The notes: a model not told the origin generated them from the sequence alone. A DNA stretch of 64,000 bases from Actinomadura montaniterrae (GCF_008923365.1 NZ_WBMR01000019.1:1-64000), one strand, 5' to 3'; shown: positions 15,844 through 24,323, counted from the first letter of the stretch. Numbers and translations are program-made.

Positions 15844-16097
15844 CCGCCCTGACCTGGTTCCTGGCGAGCCTCGCCGTGATCACCGTGACGGTGCTGGCCG
15901 CCCTCGGGCTCGCCGCGATCCTCACCTGCGTCGGCGGGACCCGCCTGCGCCGCGAGAAGCCCCGGCCCGCCTGCGACGAGCGCGACGGGACCTCCTACGC
16001 CCCGCTCGACCACGACGACGCCACCGGCCACGACCCGCGATGGGACGAGGAGCCCGCCCCGGGCGGCGGCTGGCCCACCGCGAAGGAGTCGCTGTGA
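15840..16097 (+). CDS. Small single-span membrane protein
   Basis: 85 residues from GTG. One N-terminal membrane segment (LASLAVITVTVLAALGLAAIL) is followed by a basic stop (RLRREK) and a polar acidic cytoplasmic part. It precedes and overlaps the VUT transporter gene; whether it is functionally linked is unknown. Confidence 0.6.
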   Translation: MTALTWFLASLAVITVTVLAALGLAAILTCVGGTRLRREKPRPACDERDGTSYAPLDHDDATGHDPRWDEEPAPGGGWPTAKESL

Positions 16098-16630
16098 TGC
16101 GCTATACCGCCGCCTGCACGGCCGCCGGCGCCTACGTCGCCTCGGTCGTCGCCGCGAACGTCCTCACCAGCCACCTCGGCATGGTGCCGGTCGGGTTCGG
16201 CCTGACCGTGACCGCCGGGACCTACGCCGCCGGCGCCGCGCTCCTCGCCCGCGACGTCGTCCAGGACACCGCCGGCCGCCGGACGGTCCTCGCCGCGATC
16301 GCGGCCGGCGCGGTCCTGTCGGCGTGGCTGGCCACCCCGCAGCTCGCCCTGGCGTCCGGGGTGGCGTTCGCCGCCTCCGAGGTCGCGGACATGGCGATCT
16401 ACACGCCGCTGCGCCGCAAGGGCTGGGCGCGCGCCGTGCTCGCCTCCAATGTCGTCGGCGCCGTCGTCGACACCGTCCTGTTCCTCGCGCTCGCCGGGTT
16501 CCCCGTCATGGCGTCCCTGCCGGGCCAGCTCATCGGCAAGGCGCTGTGGGCGACCGCGTTGCCTGTCCTGATCGTCACCGCCGCAAGGAGGGTGCGCCGT
16601 GCTGTATCTGGCGACGCCGTCGGGGCCTGA
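16097..16630 (+). CDS. VUT/YhhQ-family transporter (queuosine-precursor type)
   Basis: 177 residues with about five or six membrane segments. Segments such as SVVAANVLTSHL, VTAGTYAAGAALLARDVVQD, ASGVAFAASEVADMAIYTPL and SNVVGAVVDTVLFLALAGFP match the pattern of the VUT (YhhQ, COG1738) family. Characterised members import 7-deazaguanine precursors such as preQ0 or preQ1. It overlaps the DpdA-like gene by 32 bp, so the two are surely co-expressed. No precursor-synthesis genes (queC, queD, queE, folE) are present in the prophage, which fits a salvage strategy. The substrate is inferred, not shown. Confidence 0.75.
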   Translation: MRYTAACTAAGAYVASVVAANVLTSHLGMVPVGFGLTVTAGTYAAGAALLARDVVQDTAGRRTVLAAIAAGAVLSAWLATPQLALASGVAFAASEVADMAIYTPLRRKGWARAVLASNVVGAVVDTVLFLALAGFPVMASLPGQLIGKALWATALPVLIVTAARRVRRAVSGDAVGA

Positions 16631-17234
16631 GGTGCGGGCCGCGATGCAGGAGGGGCTCCTCGGCTGCATGACGACGCCGGCGCAGGGCAACCGCGTCCCG
16701 GACGGCTGCCTGATCGGCGCCGACAACGGCAAGTTCGGCAAGGCGTGGAAGGGCGCCGATCTCTGGTGGTCCTGGCTGAACCGGACCGTCGAGCGGTACG
16801 GAGCCGGCCGGTTCGCCTTCGCCGTCGCACCCGATGTCCCGTTCGACGCCGTGGGCACCCTCGCCGAGTCGCTGCCGTGGCTGGAGCGCATCCGCAGGCT
16901 CGGCGTTCGGCCGGCGTTCGCCGCGCAGAACGGCAGCGAGAACGGGCTCATCCCGTGGGACGCACTGGAGGGCGGATGCCTGTTCATCGGCGGCGACGAC
17001 GAGTGGAAGGACGGCCCCGAGTCGGCCGGGCTGATCCGCCAGGCGCGCGCCCGCGGGCTGTGGGTCCACGAGGGCCGCGTGAACACCTGGTGGCGACTGG
17101 AGGGCGCGCAGCGCCGCGGCTGCGACTCCATCGACGGGACGACTCTGGCGTTCGGTGCGGCACGCAACCTGCCGCAGCTCCTGCGCTGGCTGGAGACTCT
17201 GCGGCCCCGCGGCGTACAGGAGGCGCTCCTGTGA
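16599..17234 (+). CDS. DpdA/TGT-like DNA 7-deazaguanine insertion enzyme (candidate)
   Basis: 211 residues from GTG with AAGGAGG seven bases upstream. The sequence looks like a compact TIM-barrel: LIGADNGKFGKAW near the start, FAVAPDVPFDAVGTL, RPAFAAQNGSENG, LFIGGDDEWKDG, HEGRVNTWWRLEGA and GCDSIDGTTLAFG. Asp residues after beta strands and the HEGRVN segment recall DpdA, the phage relative of tRNA-guanine transglycosylase that exchanges guanine for a 7-deazaguanine in DNA. It is shorter than the first-described DpdA proteins. Pairing with a VUT transporter strongly favours this call. An alternative is an unrelated TIM-barrel enzyme. Confidence 0.68.
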   Translation: MLYLATPSGPEVRAAMQEGLLGCMTTPAQGNRVPDGCLIGADNGKFGKAWKGADLWWSWLNRTVERYGAGRFAFAVAPDVPFDAVGTLAESLPWLERIRRLGVRPAFAAQNGSENGLIPWDALEGGCLFIGGDDEWKDGPESAGLIRQARARGLWVHEGRVNTWWRLEGAQRRGCDSIDGTTLAFGAARNLPQLLRWLETLRPRGVQEALL

Positions 17235-17530
17235 TGGACACGATCCCGCTGTTCGGCGAGCCGGAGCCGGCCGAACCGCCGAAGCCGAAGAAGACGCCCG
17301 GCACCTCGAACGCCAAGCCGGTGTGGAGCAGGTACCGGCCCGCGACGCCCCGCAAATGCGACGACTGCATGGCGGTCCTCGCCGAGACCAAGGGCGCCGG
17401 CCCGCACAGCCGCACCGCGGTGTGGAAGCGCAAGACCGGCCGGGCGTTCCTGCTGCTCTGCTACCCGCACGCGCAGCAGCGGCGCGAGGCCGACGGCCTG
17501 CCGAAACTCAAGAAGGAGATCAGCGCGTGA
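17234..17530 (+). CDS. Hypothetical zinc-finger-like early protein
   Basis: 98 residues, ATG overlapping the previous stop. A Pro/Lys-rich start (EPPKPKKTPGTSNAKPVWSR) leads into RKCDDCMAVLAE and later LLLCYPHAQQRRE, so two CxxC/CxxH-type sites could bind one zinc. No named family. It lies between the deazaguanine candidate and the resolvase, in the same coupled run of genes. Confidence 0.6.
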   Translation: MDTIPLFGEPEPAEPPKPKKTPGTSNAKPVWSRYRPATPRKCDDCMAVLAETKGAGPHSRTAVWKRKTGRAFLLLCYPHAQQRREADGLPKLKKEISA

Positions 17531-18075
17531 ACCCCCGAGTGATCGGCCTGGACCTGTCGCTGACCGCGACCGGCGTCGCCTGCTGGGACGGGCGCCCCCT
17601 GTCCACGATCCGCACCGTCGCCAGCGAGGGCGACGAGCGGCTCCGCCGGATCGCCGTGACCGTCCGCGCGGACGCGTTCGACTACCTCACCAACACCGGA
17701 TGCGACCTCGCCGTCATCGAGGACTTGCCGACCCACGCGCACAGCGCCGGGATCACCGGCATGGTGCACGGCGCCGTCCGCTGCGTCCTAATGGAGCTGG
17801 GCGTGCCGTACGCGCTCGTCCCGCCCGCGACGCTCAAGAAGTACGCCACGGGCAAGGGGAACGCCACCAAACCCGACATGCGCATGGCGCTGTACCGGCG
17901 CGCGGGGATCGACGTCCGCGACGACAACCAGTGCGACGCCTGGTGGCTCCAGGCGGCCGGCCTGGACTACCTCGGTCATCCACCGGTGGAGCTGCCCAAG
18001 GACCAGCGCAAGGCGCTGACCAAGGCGAAGTGGCCCGCGATCCTGCCGTTCGCAGGCGTCGGCGGTGCGGCGTGA
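17527..18075 (+). CDS. RuvC-like Holliday junction resolvase
   Basis: 182 residues from GTG overlapping the previous stop. The RNase H-like fold is recognisable: VIGLDLSLTATGVA with Asp9 at the first acidic site, LAVIEDLPTHAHS with the Glu site, and DDNQCDAWWLQAAG with the final Asp pair. LKKYATGKGNATKPDM is the usual Lys-rich substrate loop. It would cut branched DNA before packaging. Length is close to bacterial RuvC (about 170). Confidence 0.85.
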   Translation: MNPRVIGLDLSLTATGVACWDGRPLSTIRTVASEGDERLRRIAVTVRADAFDYLTNTGCDLAVIEDLPTHAHSAGITGMVHGAVRCVLMELGVPYALVPPATLKKYATGKGNATKPDMRMALYRRAGIDVRDDNQCDAWWLQAAGLDYLGHPPVELPKDQRKALTKAKWPAILPFAGVGGAA

Positions 18076-18845
18076 GCGACCTCCAGGCCGAGATGCTCGG
18101 CGTCATCGAGCACGCCATCGCCAACGCGCCCCGCTCGCTCCAGAAGGCCATCGGCCCCAGCGAGATCGGGCACCCGTGCGCCCGCCGCATCGCCTACAAG
18201 CTCGCCGGCGCGCCCGAGGTCAACACCGGACGCGTCCCGTGGAAGCCCGCGATCGGGACGGCGGTCCACGCGTGGCTGGACGAGACGTTCACCGCGGCGA
18301 ACGCCCGCCAGCCGGACTTCGACACCACCGGCGGCCGGTACCTGTGCGAGGTCCGCGTGGACGTCGGCGAGATCGCCGGCCAGACGATCACCGGCTCCTG
18401 CGACCTGCGCACCCCCGAGGAGTCCCTGGACTTCAAGATCGTCGGGGACCCGACGCTGCGCCGCGTGAAGAAGGAGCAGCACCCCGGCCAGCAGTACCGC
18501 ATCCAGGGCCACCTGTACGGCCGCGGCTGGCAGCGCATGGGCCGCCCCGTCAAGACGATCGGGGTCTGGTTCCTGCCGCGCAACCAGGAGTTGCGCCAGG
18601 CGTACCTGTGGACCGAGCCCTACGACGAGCAGGTGGCGATCGAGGCGCTGGCGCGCGCCGAGAGCATCGCGAGCCTCGTCCAGCGGTTCGGCGTCGCCGC
18701 GGCGGGCGCCCTGCCCATGACCGAGGCGTACTGCTCGGGCTGCCCGTTCTTCCGGGCCAATTCCACCGACCTCACGCAGGGATGTCCCGGCGTGATCAAG
18801 GCCAAGGACCCGGCGGCCGAGTTCGCCGGCCTCCTGGCCTCGTAA
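18072..18845 (+). CDS. Cas4/RecB-like PD-(D/E)XK exonuclease
   Basis: 257 residues from GTG. GPSEIGHPCARRIAY has the first cluster Cys. GSCDLRTPEESLDFKIV holds the nuclease D and D-x-K residues, followed by the QYRIQGHLYG helix (Q-x3-Y type). Near the C-terminus YCSGCPFF and GCPGV give further Cys, consistent with a Cas4-like iron-sulfur cluster. Phage homologues are replication or recombination exonucleases; no cas genes are nearby, so a CRISPR role is not implied. It probably works with the neighbouring ssDNA-binding candidate. Confidence 0.82.
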   Translation: MSDLQAEMLGVIEHAIANAPRSLQKAIGPSEIGHPCARRIAYKLAGAPEVNTGRVPWKPAIGTAVHAWLDETFTAANARQPDFDTTGGRYLCEVRVDVGEIAGQTITGSCDLRTPEESLDFKIVGDPTLRRVKKEQHPGQQYRIQGHLYGRGWQRMGRPVKTIGVWFLPRNQELRQAYLWTEPYDEQVAIEALARAESIASLVQRFGVAAAGALPMTEAYCSGCPFFRANSTDLTQGCPGVIKAKDPAAEFAGLLAS

Positions 18846-18902
18846 CACCCACCCATCCGCATCGCAGCACGCGAGCACAGCAGCAAGGGAGCAAGGCAGC
18901 AC

Positions 18903-19568
18903 ATGAACGCCGACGAATTCCTCATGCAGGGCGGAGTCGCATCCGCGAAGTTCCCCGTCATCGGCACCACCGTGACGGGCACCATCGCCCGCGAGCCGGA
19001 GGTCCGCGACCAGACCGACTTCGACACCGGCAAGGTCAAGACCTGGGATGACGGCACGCCGCGCCGGCAGCTGATGGTCGTCCTCCAGACGGCCGAGCGG
19101 GACCCGGCCAACCCCGACGACGACGGCGAGCGCGCCGTCTACGTCAAGGGCCAGATGAAGACCGCCGTCCGCGACGCCGTCCGGAAGGCGGGTGCGCCCG
19201 GCCTGAAGGTCGGCGGCACGCTCACCGTGCAGTACATCGCCGACGGGCAGGCCACGCGGGGCAACCCGCCCAAGCAGTACGCGGCCAGCTACGTCCCGCC
19301 GGCGAACGCCGCGGCGAACGACTTCCTGAACGGCGGCGAGCCGCAGGCGGTCCCGGCGCAGCCGGTTCCGCAGGCGGTGCCCGCGTTCGTCCCGCAGGCG
19401 CCCGCGCCGCAGCCGATGCCCGCCCCGGCCCCGGCGCCCCAGCCGGTCCCGCAGGCCGCCCCGACGGCCCCGCCGGTCCAGCAGGCGGCGCCCGCGCTCT
19501 CCCCGGAGATGCTCGCGGCCATCGCCAACCTGCCGGCGGAGGAGAAGGCCCGGCTCGGCCTGGCCTGA
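18903..19568 (+). CDS. Putative ssDNA-binding replication protein
   Basis: 221 residues. Residues 1-130 look beta-rich and OB-like (FPVIGTTVTGTIAREPEVRD, RRQLMVVLQTAERDP, LKVGGTLTVQYIADGQ). Then a Gln/Pro/Ala-rich linker of about 70 residues (VPQAVPAFVPQAPAPQPMP) ends in a short helical tail. A folded core, a disordered linker and a conserved tail resemble SSB architecture, and it sits between nuclease and primase-helicase, but I cannot place it in a named family. AAGGGAGCAAGG lies upstream of the ATG. Confidence 0.55.
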   Translation: MNADEFLMQGGVASAKFPVIGTTVTGTIAREPEVRDQTDFDTGKVKTWDDGTPRRQLMVVLQTAERDPANPDDDGERAVYVKGQMKTAVRDAVRKAGAPGLKVGGTLTVQYIADGQATRGNPPKQYAASYVPPANAAANDFLNGGEPQAVPAQPVPQAVPAFVPQAPAPQPMPAPAPAPQPVPQAAPTAPPVQQAAPALSPEMLAAIANLPAEEKARLGLA

Positions 19569-19577
19569 CCCGTCCAC

Positions 19578-19615
19578 GCCCCGCCGCCGCGGTCTTCCCT
19601 CCGCGGCGGCGGGGC
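19578..19615 (+). terminator. 15-bp perfect hairpin after the ssDNA-binding gene
   Basis: GCCCCGCCGCCGCGG (578-592 of this kb) pairs perfectly with CCGCGGCGGCGGGGC (601-615) around an 8-nt loop. It begins 10 bases after a stop and 40 bases before the primase start. No T-run follows, so it may be a processing or attenuation site. Confidence 0.6.
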
Positions 19616-19654
19616 CTGTCCCATCGATCGACACGACGAACGTGAGAGGTGCCA

Positions 19655-22222
19655 GTGAACGACGAGGCGGCCCGCCTGTACGAAGCAGCGCAGGCGTTCG
19701 CGGCCAACGGCTTCTCCGTCGTCCCCGCCCGCGCCGACGGCACCAAGGCCCCCATCAGCGCGTGGAAGATTTACCAGACCGAGCGCCCGACCGCCGAGCA
19801 GGTGAACGCCTGGTTCGCAACCGAGGCGCCGCAGGGCATCGGCGTCGTCACCGGCGCCGTCTCCGGCGGCCTGGAGATGCTGGAGTTCGAGGGCCGCGCC
19901 GTGCGCGAGGGGTTCGTGCAGCGGCTCGCCGACGCCTTCGAGGACCACGGGCTCGGCGAGCTGTGGCGGCGGCTGGTCAACGGCTACCTGGAGTCCACGC
20001 CCTCCAACGGCCTGCACATCCTCTACCGGGTGGACGGCGAACTGCGCGGCAACACCAAGCTCGCCCGGCGCCCGGCGCGCGACGACGAGCTCACCGAGTC
20101 CGAGCGCGCCATCCGCGAGCGCCAGCCCGGCAAGCAGTTCGTCCGCGTGCTCATCGAGACCCGCGGCGAGGGCGGATACGTCGTCACCGCCCCGTCCGCC
20201 GGGCGCACGCACCCCTCCGGCGGCGCCTGGACGCTGCTGGCCGGCGGGCCCGAGACCGTCGCGGCGATCAGCGAGGAGGAGCGCGACGCCGTCCACGCCA
20301 TCGCCTCGCTCCTGGACGCCATGCCCGCCCCCGCGGCGCCGCCCGCGCCCGCCCCGTCCTCCTCGGCTCTCAGCGGGCCGAGGAGGGCCGACGGGAAGCG
20401 GCCCGGGGACGACTTCAACGAGCGCGCGGACTGGCGGGAGATCCTCGCTCCGCACGGCTGGACGGCCATTACGTCCTACGGGCGCGGGCTCGCCTGGCGG
20501 CGGCCCGGCAAGGACCGCGGCATCTCCGCCACCACCGGCACCCGCGAAGGAGACAACCTGTTCGTCTTCTCCTCCTCGACCGAGTTCGAGCCGGAGACGC
20601 CGTACAGCAAGTTCGGGGCGTACGCGCTGCTGGAGCACGGCGGCGACCACGCCGCCGCGGCGCGCGAGCTGGCCAGGCAGGGCTACGGCGACCCGATGCC
20701 GCGCGAGGACGACGACATCGTGACCCTCATCGCCGACTACCGGCCGGCCGTGCACGGGCCCTTCACGGCCGACAACCCGCGGCCCGGTGCGGCCGGCGGC
20801 ACCGAGGGCAACCTCGCCACCGTCCACGAGCTTCGCCCGGTGCCCGTGCATCCCGACTACGGGCACGAGCAGCACCGCGGGCAGCTCCGGTTCGCCCACC
20901 GGTTCACCGCCCGCTGGGGCGGCGAGTACCTGCACGTGCACGGCGTCGGCTGGCACCACTACGACGGGACGCGGTGGGCGCAGTGCCTCGACGGCGGCGA
21001 GCACCGCGCCGTGCTCGCGCTGGTCTCCGAGGCGTTCACCGAACTGCCGGAGATGACCGGGGACGCCCGGACCAACCTGTTCAAGGACATCGGCAAGGTG
21101 GAGTCCGCCAGCGGCGTGCGGGGCGTGCTCGACCTGGCCTCCAACATGCACCCGTGCACGCTGGCCGGCCGGGAGCTGGACGCCGACCCGCGGCTGCTGA
21201 ACACCGCGACCGGCACCGTCCACCTGGAGGCCGGGACGCTCGCGCCGCCCGACCCGGCCGACCACCTGTCCAAGGTGACGCGGGCCGGCTTCGACCCCGA
21301 CGCCCGCTCGGAGGTGTTCGAGGAGTTCCTGGAGCGCATCCAGCCGGACGGCGAGATGCGGGCGTTCCTGGCGCGCCAGCTCGGCTACGCGCTGCTCGGC
21401 CTGGTTCGCGAGCACGTGCTGTTCATCTGGCACGGGCTCGGCGCCAACGGCAAGGGCACGCTGCGCGACGCGATCCTGCACGCCCTCGGGGACTACGCCA
21501 TCGAGGTCCCCGCGGACCTGCTGCTGGTGACCCGGAACGCCAACCTCGCGCCCGAGCGGATGCGGCTCAAGGGCGCCCGGATCGCGTTCTGCTCGGAGAT
21601 CGGCGAGGGCGCCAAGCTCGACGAGCCGACCATGAAGAAGCTGACCGGCGGCGACCCCGTCAACGCCAAGATGCTCTACCGCAACCCGATCCAATTCGAT
21701 CCGACGCACACCCTTTTCATGCTCACCAACCACCTGCCGCAGGTGCGCGGTGACGACCCGGCGACGTGGCGGCGCATCCTCGCCGTCCCCTTCGACGTCA
21801 TCATTCCCGCCGAAGAACGCGACGGGGAATTGCCGGAAAAGCTCAAGGGCATTCCGGATGCCATTCTCGCGTGGCTGTGGAGAGGGTGGCAGGACTACCG
21901 CCGGCAGGGCCTCAACCCGCCCGCCTCGGTGCTGGCCGCGACACGCAAATACCAGCTCGACTCCGACGTTCTCGCGCGCTTTCTCGCCGACGAGGAGGCC
22001 GTGGTGCTCGGGCACGGATCGGTCAACTCGGCGGTGCTCTACAAGGCGTTCACGCAGTGGTGCAAGGAGCAAGGGGAGGACGTCCAGATGACCAACAAGG
22101 CGTTCACCGAGGCGCTGGAGGGGCGGGGGCACCGGAAGAAGCGCACCAACACCGGCGCGGTGTGGGAACACATCATGATCACGGGCAAAGACGCAGGTGA
22201 GAGCAGGAGTGACGGGTGGTGA
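19655..22222 (+). CDS. Bifunctional primase-polymerase / SF3 helicase
   Basis: 855 residues. The N-terminal part resembles prim-pol (AEP) domains of phage primases (ANGFSVVPARADGTKAPIS, NAWFATEAPQGIGVVTGAVS, LESTPSNGLHILYRV). The C-terminal half is a D5/P4-type helicase: LGYALLGLVREHVLFIWHGL leads into Walker A GANGKGT at about residue 597, then RIAFCSEIGEGAKLDEPTMK, HTLFMLTNHLPQVRGDDPATW with the SF3 sensor Asn. It would prime and unwind phage DNA. I prefer GTG 19655, five bases after GAGAGG. Its stop codon lies inside the first iteron arm of the candidate origin. Confidence 0.87.
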   Translation: MNDEAARLYEAAQAFAANGFSVVPARADGTKAPISAWKIYQTERPTAEQVNAWFATEAPQGIGVVTGAVSGGLEMLEFEGRAVREGFVQRLADAFEDHGLGELWRRLVNGYLESTPSNGLHILYRVDGELRGNTKLARRPARDDELTESERAIRERQPGKQFVRVLIETRGEGGYVVTAPSAGRTHPSGGAWTLLAGGPETVAAISEEERDAVHAIASLLDAMPAPAAPPAPAPSSSALSGPRRADGKRPGDDFNERADWREILAPHGWTAITSYGRGLAWRRPGKDRGISATTGTREGDNLFVFSSSTEFEPETPYSKFGAYALLEHGGDHAAAARELARQGYGDPMPREDDDIVTLIADYRPAVHGPFTADNPRPGAAGGTEGNLATVHELRPVPVHPDYGHEQHRGQLRFAHRFTARWGGEYLHVHGVGWHHYDGTRWAQCLDGGEHRAVLALVSEAFTELPEMTGDARTNLFKDIGKVESASGVRGVLDLASNMHPCTLAGRELDADPRLLNTATGTVHLEAGTLAPPDPADHLSKVTRAGFDPDARSEVFEEFLERIQPDGEMRAFLARQLGYALLGLVREHVLFIWHGLGANGKGTLRDAILHALGDYAIEVPADLLLVTRNANLAPERMRLKGARIAFCSEIGEGAKLDEPTMKKLTGGDPVNAKMLYRNPIQFDPTHTLFMLTNHLPQVRGDDPATWRRILAVPFDVIIPAEERDGELPEKLKGIPDAILAWLWRGWQDYRRQGLNPPASVLAATRKYQLDSDVLARFLADEEAVVLGHGSVNSAVLYKAFTQWCKEQGEDVQMTNKAFTEALEGRGHRKKRTNTGAVWEHIMITGKDAGESRSDGW

Positions 22223-22322
22223 CGGGTTATCTAGGAATTCCTACACGAAGGAATCGTCTAGCAAAAGTCACATCAGACCCGTCACAACCCGTCACTCTTG
22301 CAGGTCGGCCTAGTTATCCACA
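22208..22322. other. Candidate phage replication origin
   Basis: The 9-bp unit GTGACGGGT occurs twice 10 bp apart (22209-22217, 22219-22227). Its complement ACCCGTCAC occurs twice 10 bp apart (22277-22285, 22287-22295), giving a symmetric iteron set around 49 bp. The interior is unusually AT-rich and contains the palindrome TAGGAATTCCTA (22232-22243). TTATCCACA, a perfect DnaA box, is at 22314-22322. The segment is just downstream of the primase-helicase gene and is non-coding from 22223 to 22331. Confidence 0.65.
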
Positions 22323-22331
22323 GGCGGCCCG

Positions 22332-22706
22332 ATGAGCATCCCCGCATGGCTCGTCCGCCGGCACGGAGGCGTCTTCCGCACCGCCTCGCTCGGCCGGTGC
22401 CCCCGCTGCGGCGCGCCCGTCCTGTCCGGGCTGGACGACGACATCGCCGCCCGCACCGCCCGCGCCGACCCGACCCCGATCGACCGGATGGGCGAGGCGC
22501 TCGCCGTTCTCACCGGGCGCGGCACATTCGACCTGGCCACCTTTGATGGAAAGCGCCAGCTTTGGCGCCGCGACCAATGGCATATCGCCGGGAAGCGCAA
22601 ATGGCCGGTCCTGGCGGAGCACCGGTGCGGGGCGTCGCTCGCCGAGCACGCCGAGCCGCTGCCCGCCCGCGCCCGCCACGTCATTCCAGCCGAACCGCCT
22701 TTCTGA
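22332..22706 (+). CDS. Hypothetical zinc-ribbon protein
   Basis: 124 residues from the first ATG after the candidate origin. GRCPRCGAPVLSGL gives one CxxC knuckle; the second half (RRDQWHIAGKRKWPVLAEHRC) adds His and Cys. The family is unknown. Its location beside the origin could mean a role in replication, but nothing in the sequence proves it. Confidence 0.6.
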   Translation: MSIPAWLVRRHGGVFRTASLGRCPRCGAPVLSGLDDDIAARTARADPTPIDRMGEALAVLTGRGTFDLATFDGKRQLWRRDQWHIAGKRKWPVLAEHRCGASLAEHAEPLPARARHVIPAEPPF

Positions 22707-22717
22707 AAGGGAAACCC

Positions 22718-23014
22718 ATGCAGAAGCTCGAAAGCCTCATAGCCGAAGCGGTCGCCGAATGGCAGATGAAGCACACCACCCTCTGTGAGCACACCCAACT
22801 CATCGAGTACGGGCGCCTCGGGGAGATCCTCGCGCCGAAGGTGTGCGAGCAGGTGCTCAACGCCGCCGCCGACCAACTCGACGCTCTCCCCAAGGACGGC
22901 ACGGCACTCAAGGGGCCGTACTGGTATCGCGAGGGCTTCAAGCAGGCCGGCGACATGCTGCGCGACTGGGCGGACTACCCCGCCGCCCTCCACGCCCTCA
23001 AGGAGACCCGATGA
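22718..23014 (+). CDS. Hypothetical early protein
   Basis: 98 residues from ATG with GAAAGGG upstream. Helical, no domain recognised (LIAEAVAEWQMKHTTLCEH, YREGFKQAGDMLRDWADYP). It ends in an ATGA overlap with the next gene. Confidence 0.6.
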   Translation: MQKLESLIAEAVAEWQMKHTTLCEHTQLIEYGRLGEILAPKVCEQVLNAAADQLDALPKDGTALKGPYWYREGFKQAGDMLRDWADYPAALHALKETR

Positions 23015-23526
23015 GCGAAAAGCCCAACTGCAAGGTGATCCGCCTCGGCGCCGTCGGCGCGCTCCTGGAGTGCATCGCGGGCCGCGACGACCAGGCCGCC
23101 GAACTCCTCGCCATGCTGAACGGCGCCGAGCTCCAGGCGGTGGAGAACGGGGCGGTCGCGCTGTCCCTGCACGCGTCGCGGGCGCGCAAGGCGATCGAGG
23201 AGCGGGCGGAGGCGAGCGGCACGCACTTCCTCGTCGTTCACGAGGAACCGGACGACGGCATGGACATCGACCATCCGGCGTCGTGCCCCGTCGAAACGCT
23301 CTATGACGGTCGGGTCGAAGTTCGGACTTGCCTGGTCGCCGAGATGGAGATGCAGTTCGGCTTGGAGGACTACTTCCATCGCGACGGGGCGCCGGGCGAG
23401 GGCGAGGCCGTCGCCGTTGCCGTGGGCCGCCATCCGATCGAGTACTGGACGAACGGCGCCATCGACGACCGCTTCGAGTGCGGGCTTCGCCTTGCCACGA
23501 TCAACGAGCCGAAGGAGTCCCGTTGA
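23011..23526 (+). CDS. Hypothetical early protein
   Basis: 171 residues. A helical first half (AVGALLECIAGRDDQAAELL) and an acidic, His/Cys-containing second half (DGMDIDHPASCPVETLYDG, FHRDGAPGEG). No known family. It overlaps a TTG start of the next gene. Confidence 0.6.
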   Translation: MSEKPNCKVIRLGAVGALLECIAGRDDQAAELLAMLNGAELQAVENGAVALSLHASRARKAIEERAEASGTHFLVVHEEPDDGMDIDHPASCPVETLYDGRVEVRTCLVAEMEMQFGLEDYFHRDGAPGEGEAVAVAVGRHPIEYWTNGAIDDRFECGLRLATINEPKESR

Positions 23527-24323
23527 GCCGTCCGTGCCCCATCGACACCTGCGAGCGCCCCGCGCCCGGCGGCCAGCCCGTGTGCGGCGCCTGCCGGGCC
23601 GACCTGGAGCGCGCCCTGCGCGCCGTGCCCGACCTCACCCGCGAACTGGACCTCACCCTGTCCAAGCAGACGTCCAAGACGCCCGGCGGGCGCTCGGCCG
23701 AGATCCCCCTCGCGTTCGGCGAAGGCGCCAGCAACGCCAGCGCCCTGCTTCACAACACCCTCTGCAAGTGGGTATGCGAGCTGAACCGCGCCGAAACCGC
23801 CATCTGGCCCGCCAATGCCCCCGCGGCCATGGCCGGATGGCTCTCAGGGAGCCTCTCGCGGCTCTTGGGGCATCCCGGGGTCATCGAGGCGCACGAGGAG
23901 ATAACCGGCGCCGTGCGGGACGCTCAGCGGATCATCGACCGGCCGCCCGGCTACGTCTACGCCGGCCCCTGCACCGCGTGCAGCACCGCCATGTACGTCA
24001 AGCCCGGCGCCGCCTACGCCCGCTGCCCGATCCTCACCTGCCGCGAATACCACGACGTCGCCGACCGCCGCGAATGGATGATCGCCCAGTGCGAGAACCT
24101 CCTCGGCTCCTCCGCCTACGTCGCCATGGTCTGCCGCGGCCTCGGCGTCCAGATCAGCGAATCCACCGTCCGCATGTGGGTCAAGCGCCGCAAACTCCAG
24201 CCCCGCACCTGGACCGACCCGCGCGGCAACGAAGCCATCCGCGAGCAGCGCAAACGCCCCCTCTACCGCGTCGGAGACGTCATCGACGTCGCGCTCGGCA
24301 ACGTGCAGAAGTTCACAGCCTGA
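23523..24323 (+). CDS. Zinc-binding helix-turn-helix protein, possible late regulator
   Basis: 266 residues, apparently from TTG 23523 overlapping the previous stop. Two Cys4 sites are visible: CPIDTCERP with VCGAC, and CTACSTAM with CPILTC. A C-terminal HTH follows (AMVCRGLGVQISESTVRMWVKRRKL) and then a basic end. Proteins of this layout are common at the end of actinophage early regions. Its place just before the early-late terminator suggests control of late transcription; that is inference. Confidence 0.65.
   Translation: MSRPCPIDTCERPAPGGQPVCGACRADLERALRAVPDLTRELDLTLSKQTSKTPGGRSAEIPLAFGEGASNASALLHNTLCKWVCELNRAETAIWPANAPAAMAGWLSGSLSRLLGHPGVIEAHEEITGAVRDAQRIIDRPPGYVYAGPCTACSTAMYVKPGAAYARCPILTCREYHDVADRREWMIAQCENLLGSSAYVAMVCRGLGVQISESTVRMWVKRRKLQPRTWTDPRGNEAIREQRKRPLYRVGDVIDVALGNVQKFTA

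Noticed and set aside
18072-18845. Cas4 as evidence for a CRISPR system
   Set aside because: Cas4-like nucleases are common in phage replication modules. No cas1, cas2 or repeat-spacer array is in the window.
19289-22171. 960-codon minus-strand open frame opposite the primase-helicase
   Set aside because: Antisense shadow of a recognised gene; no motif, no ribosome-binding site, and it crosses the 19578 hairpin and an intergenic region.
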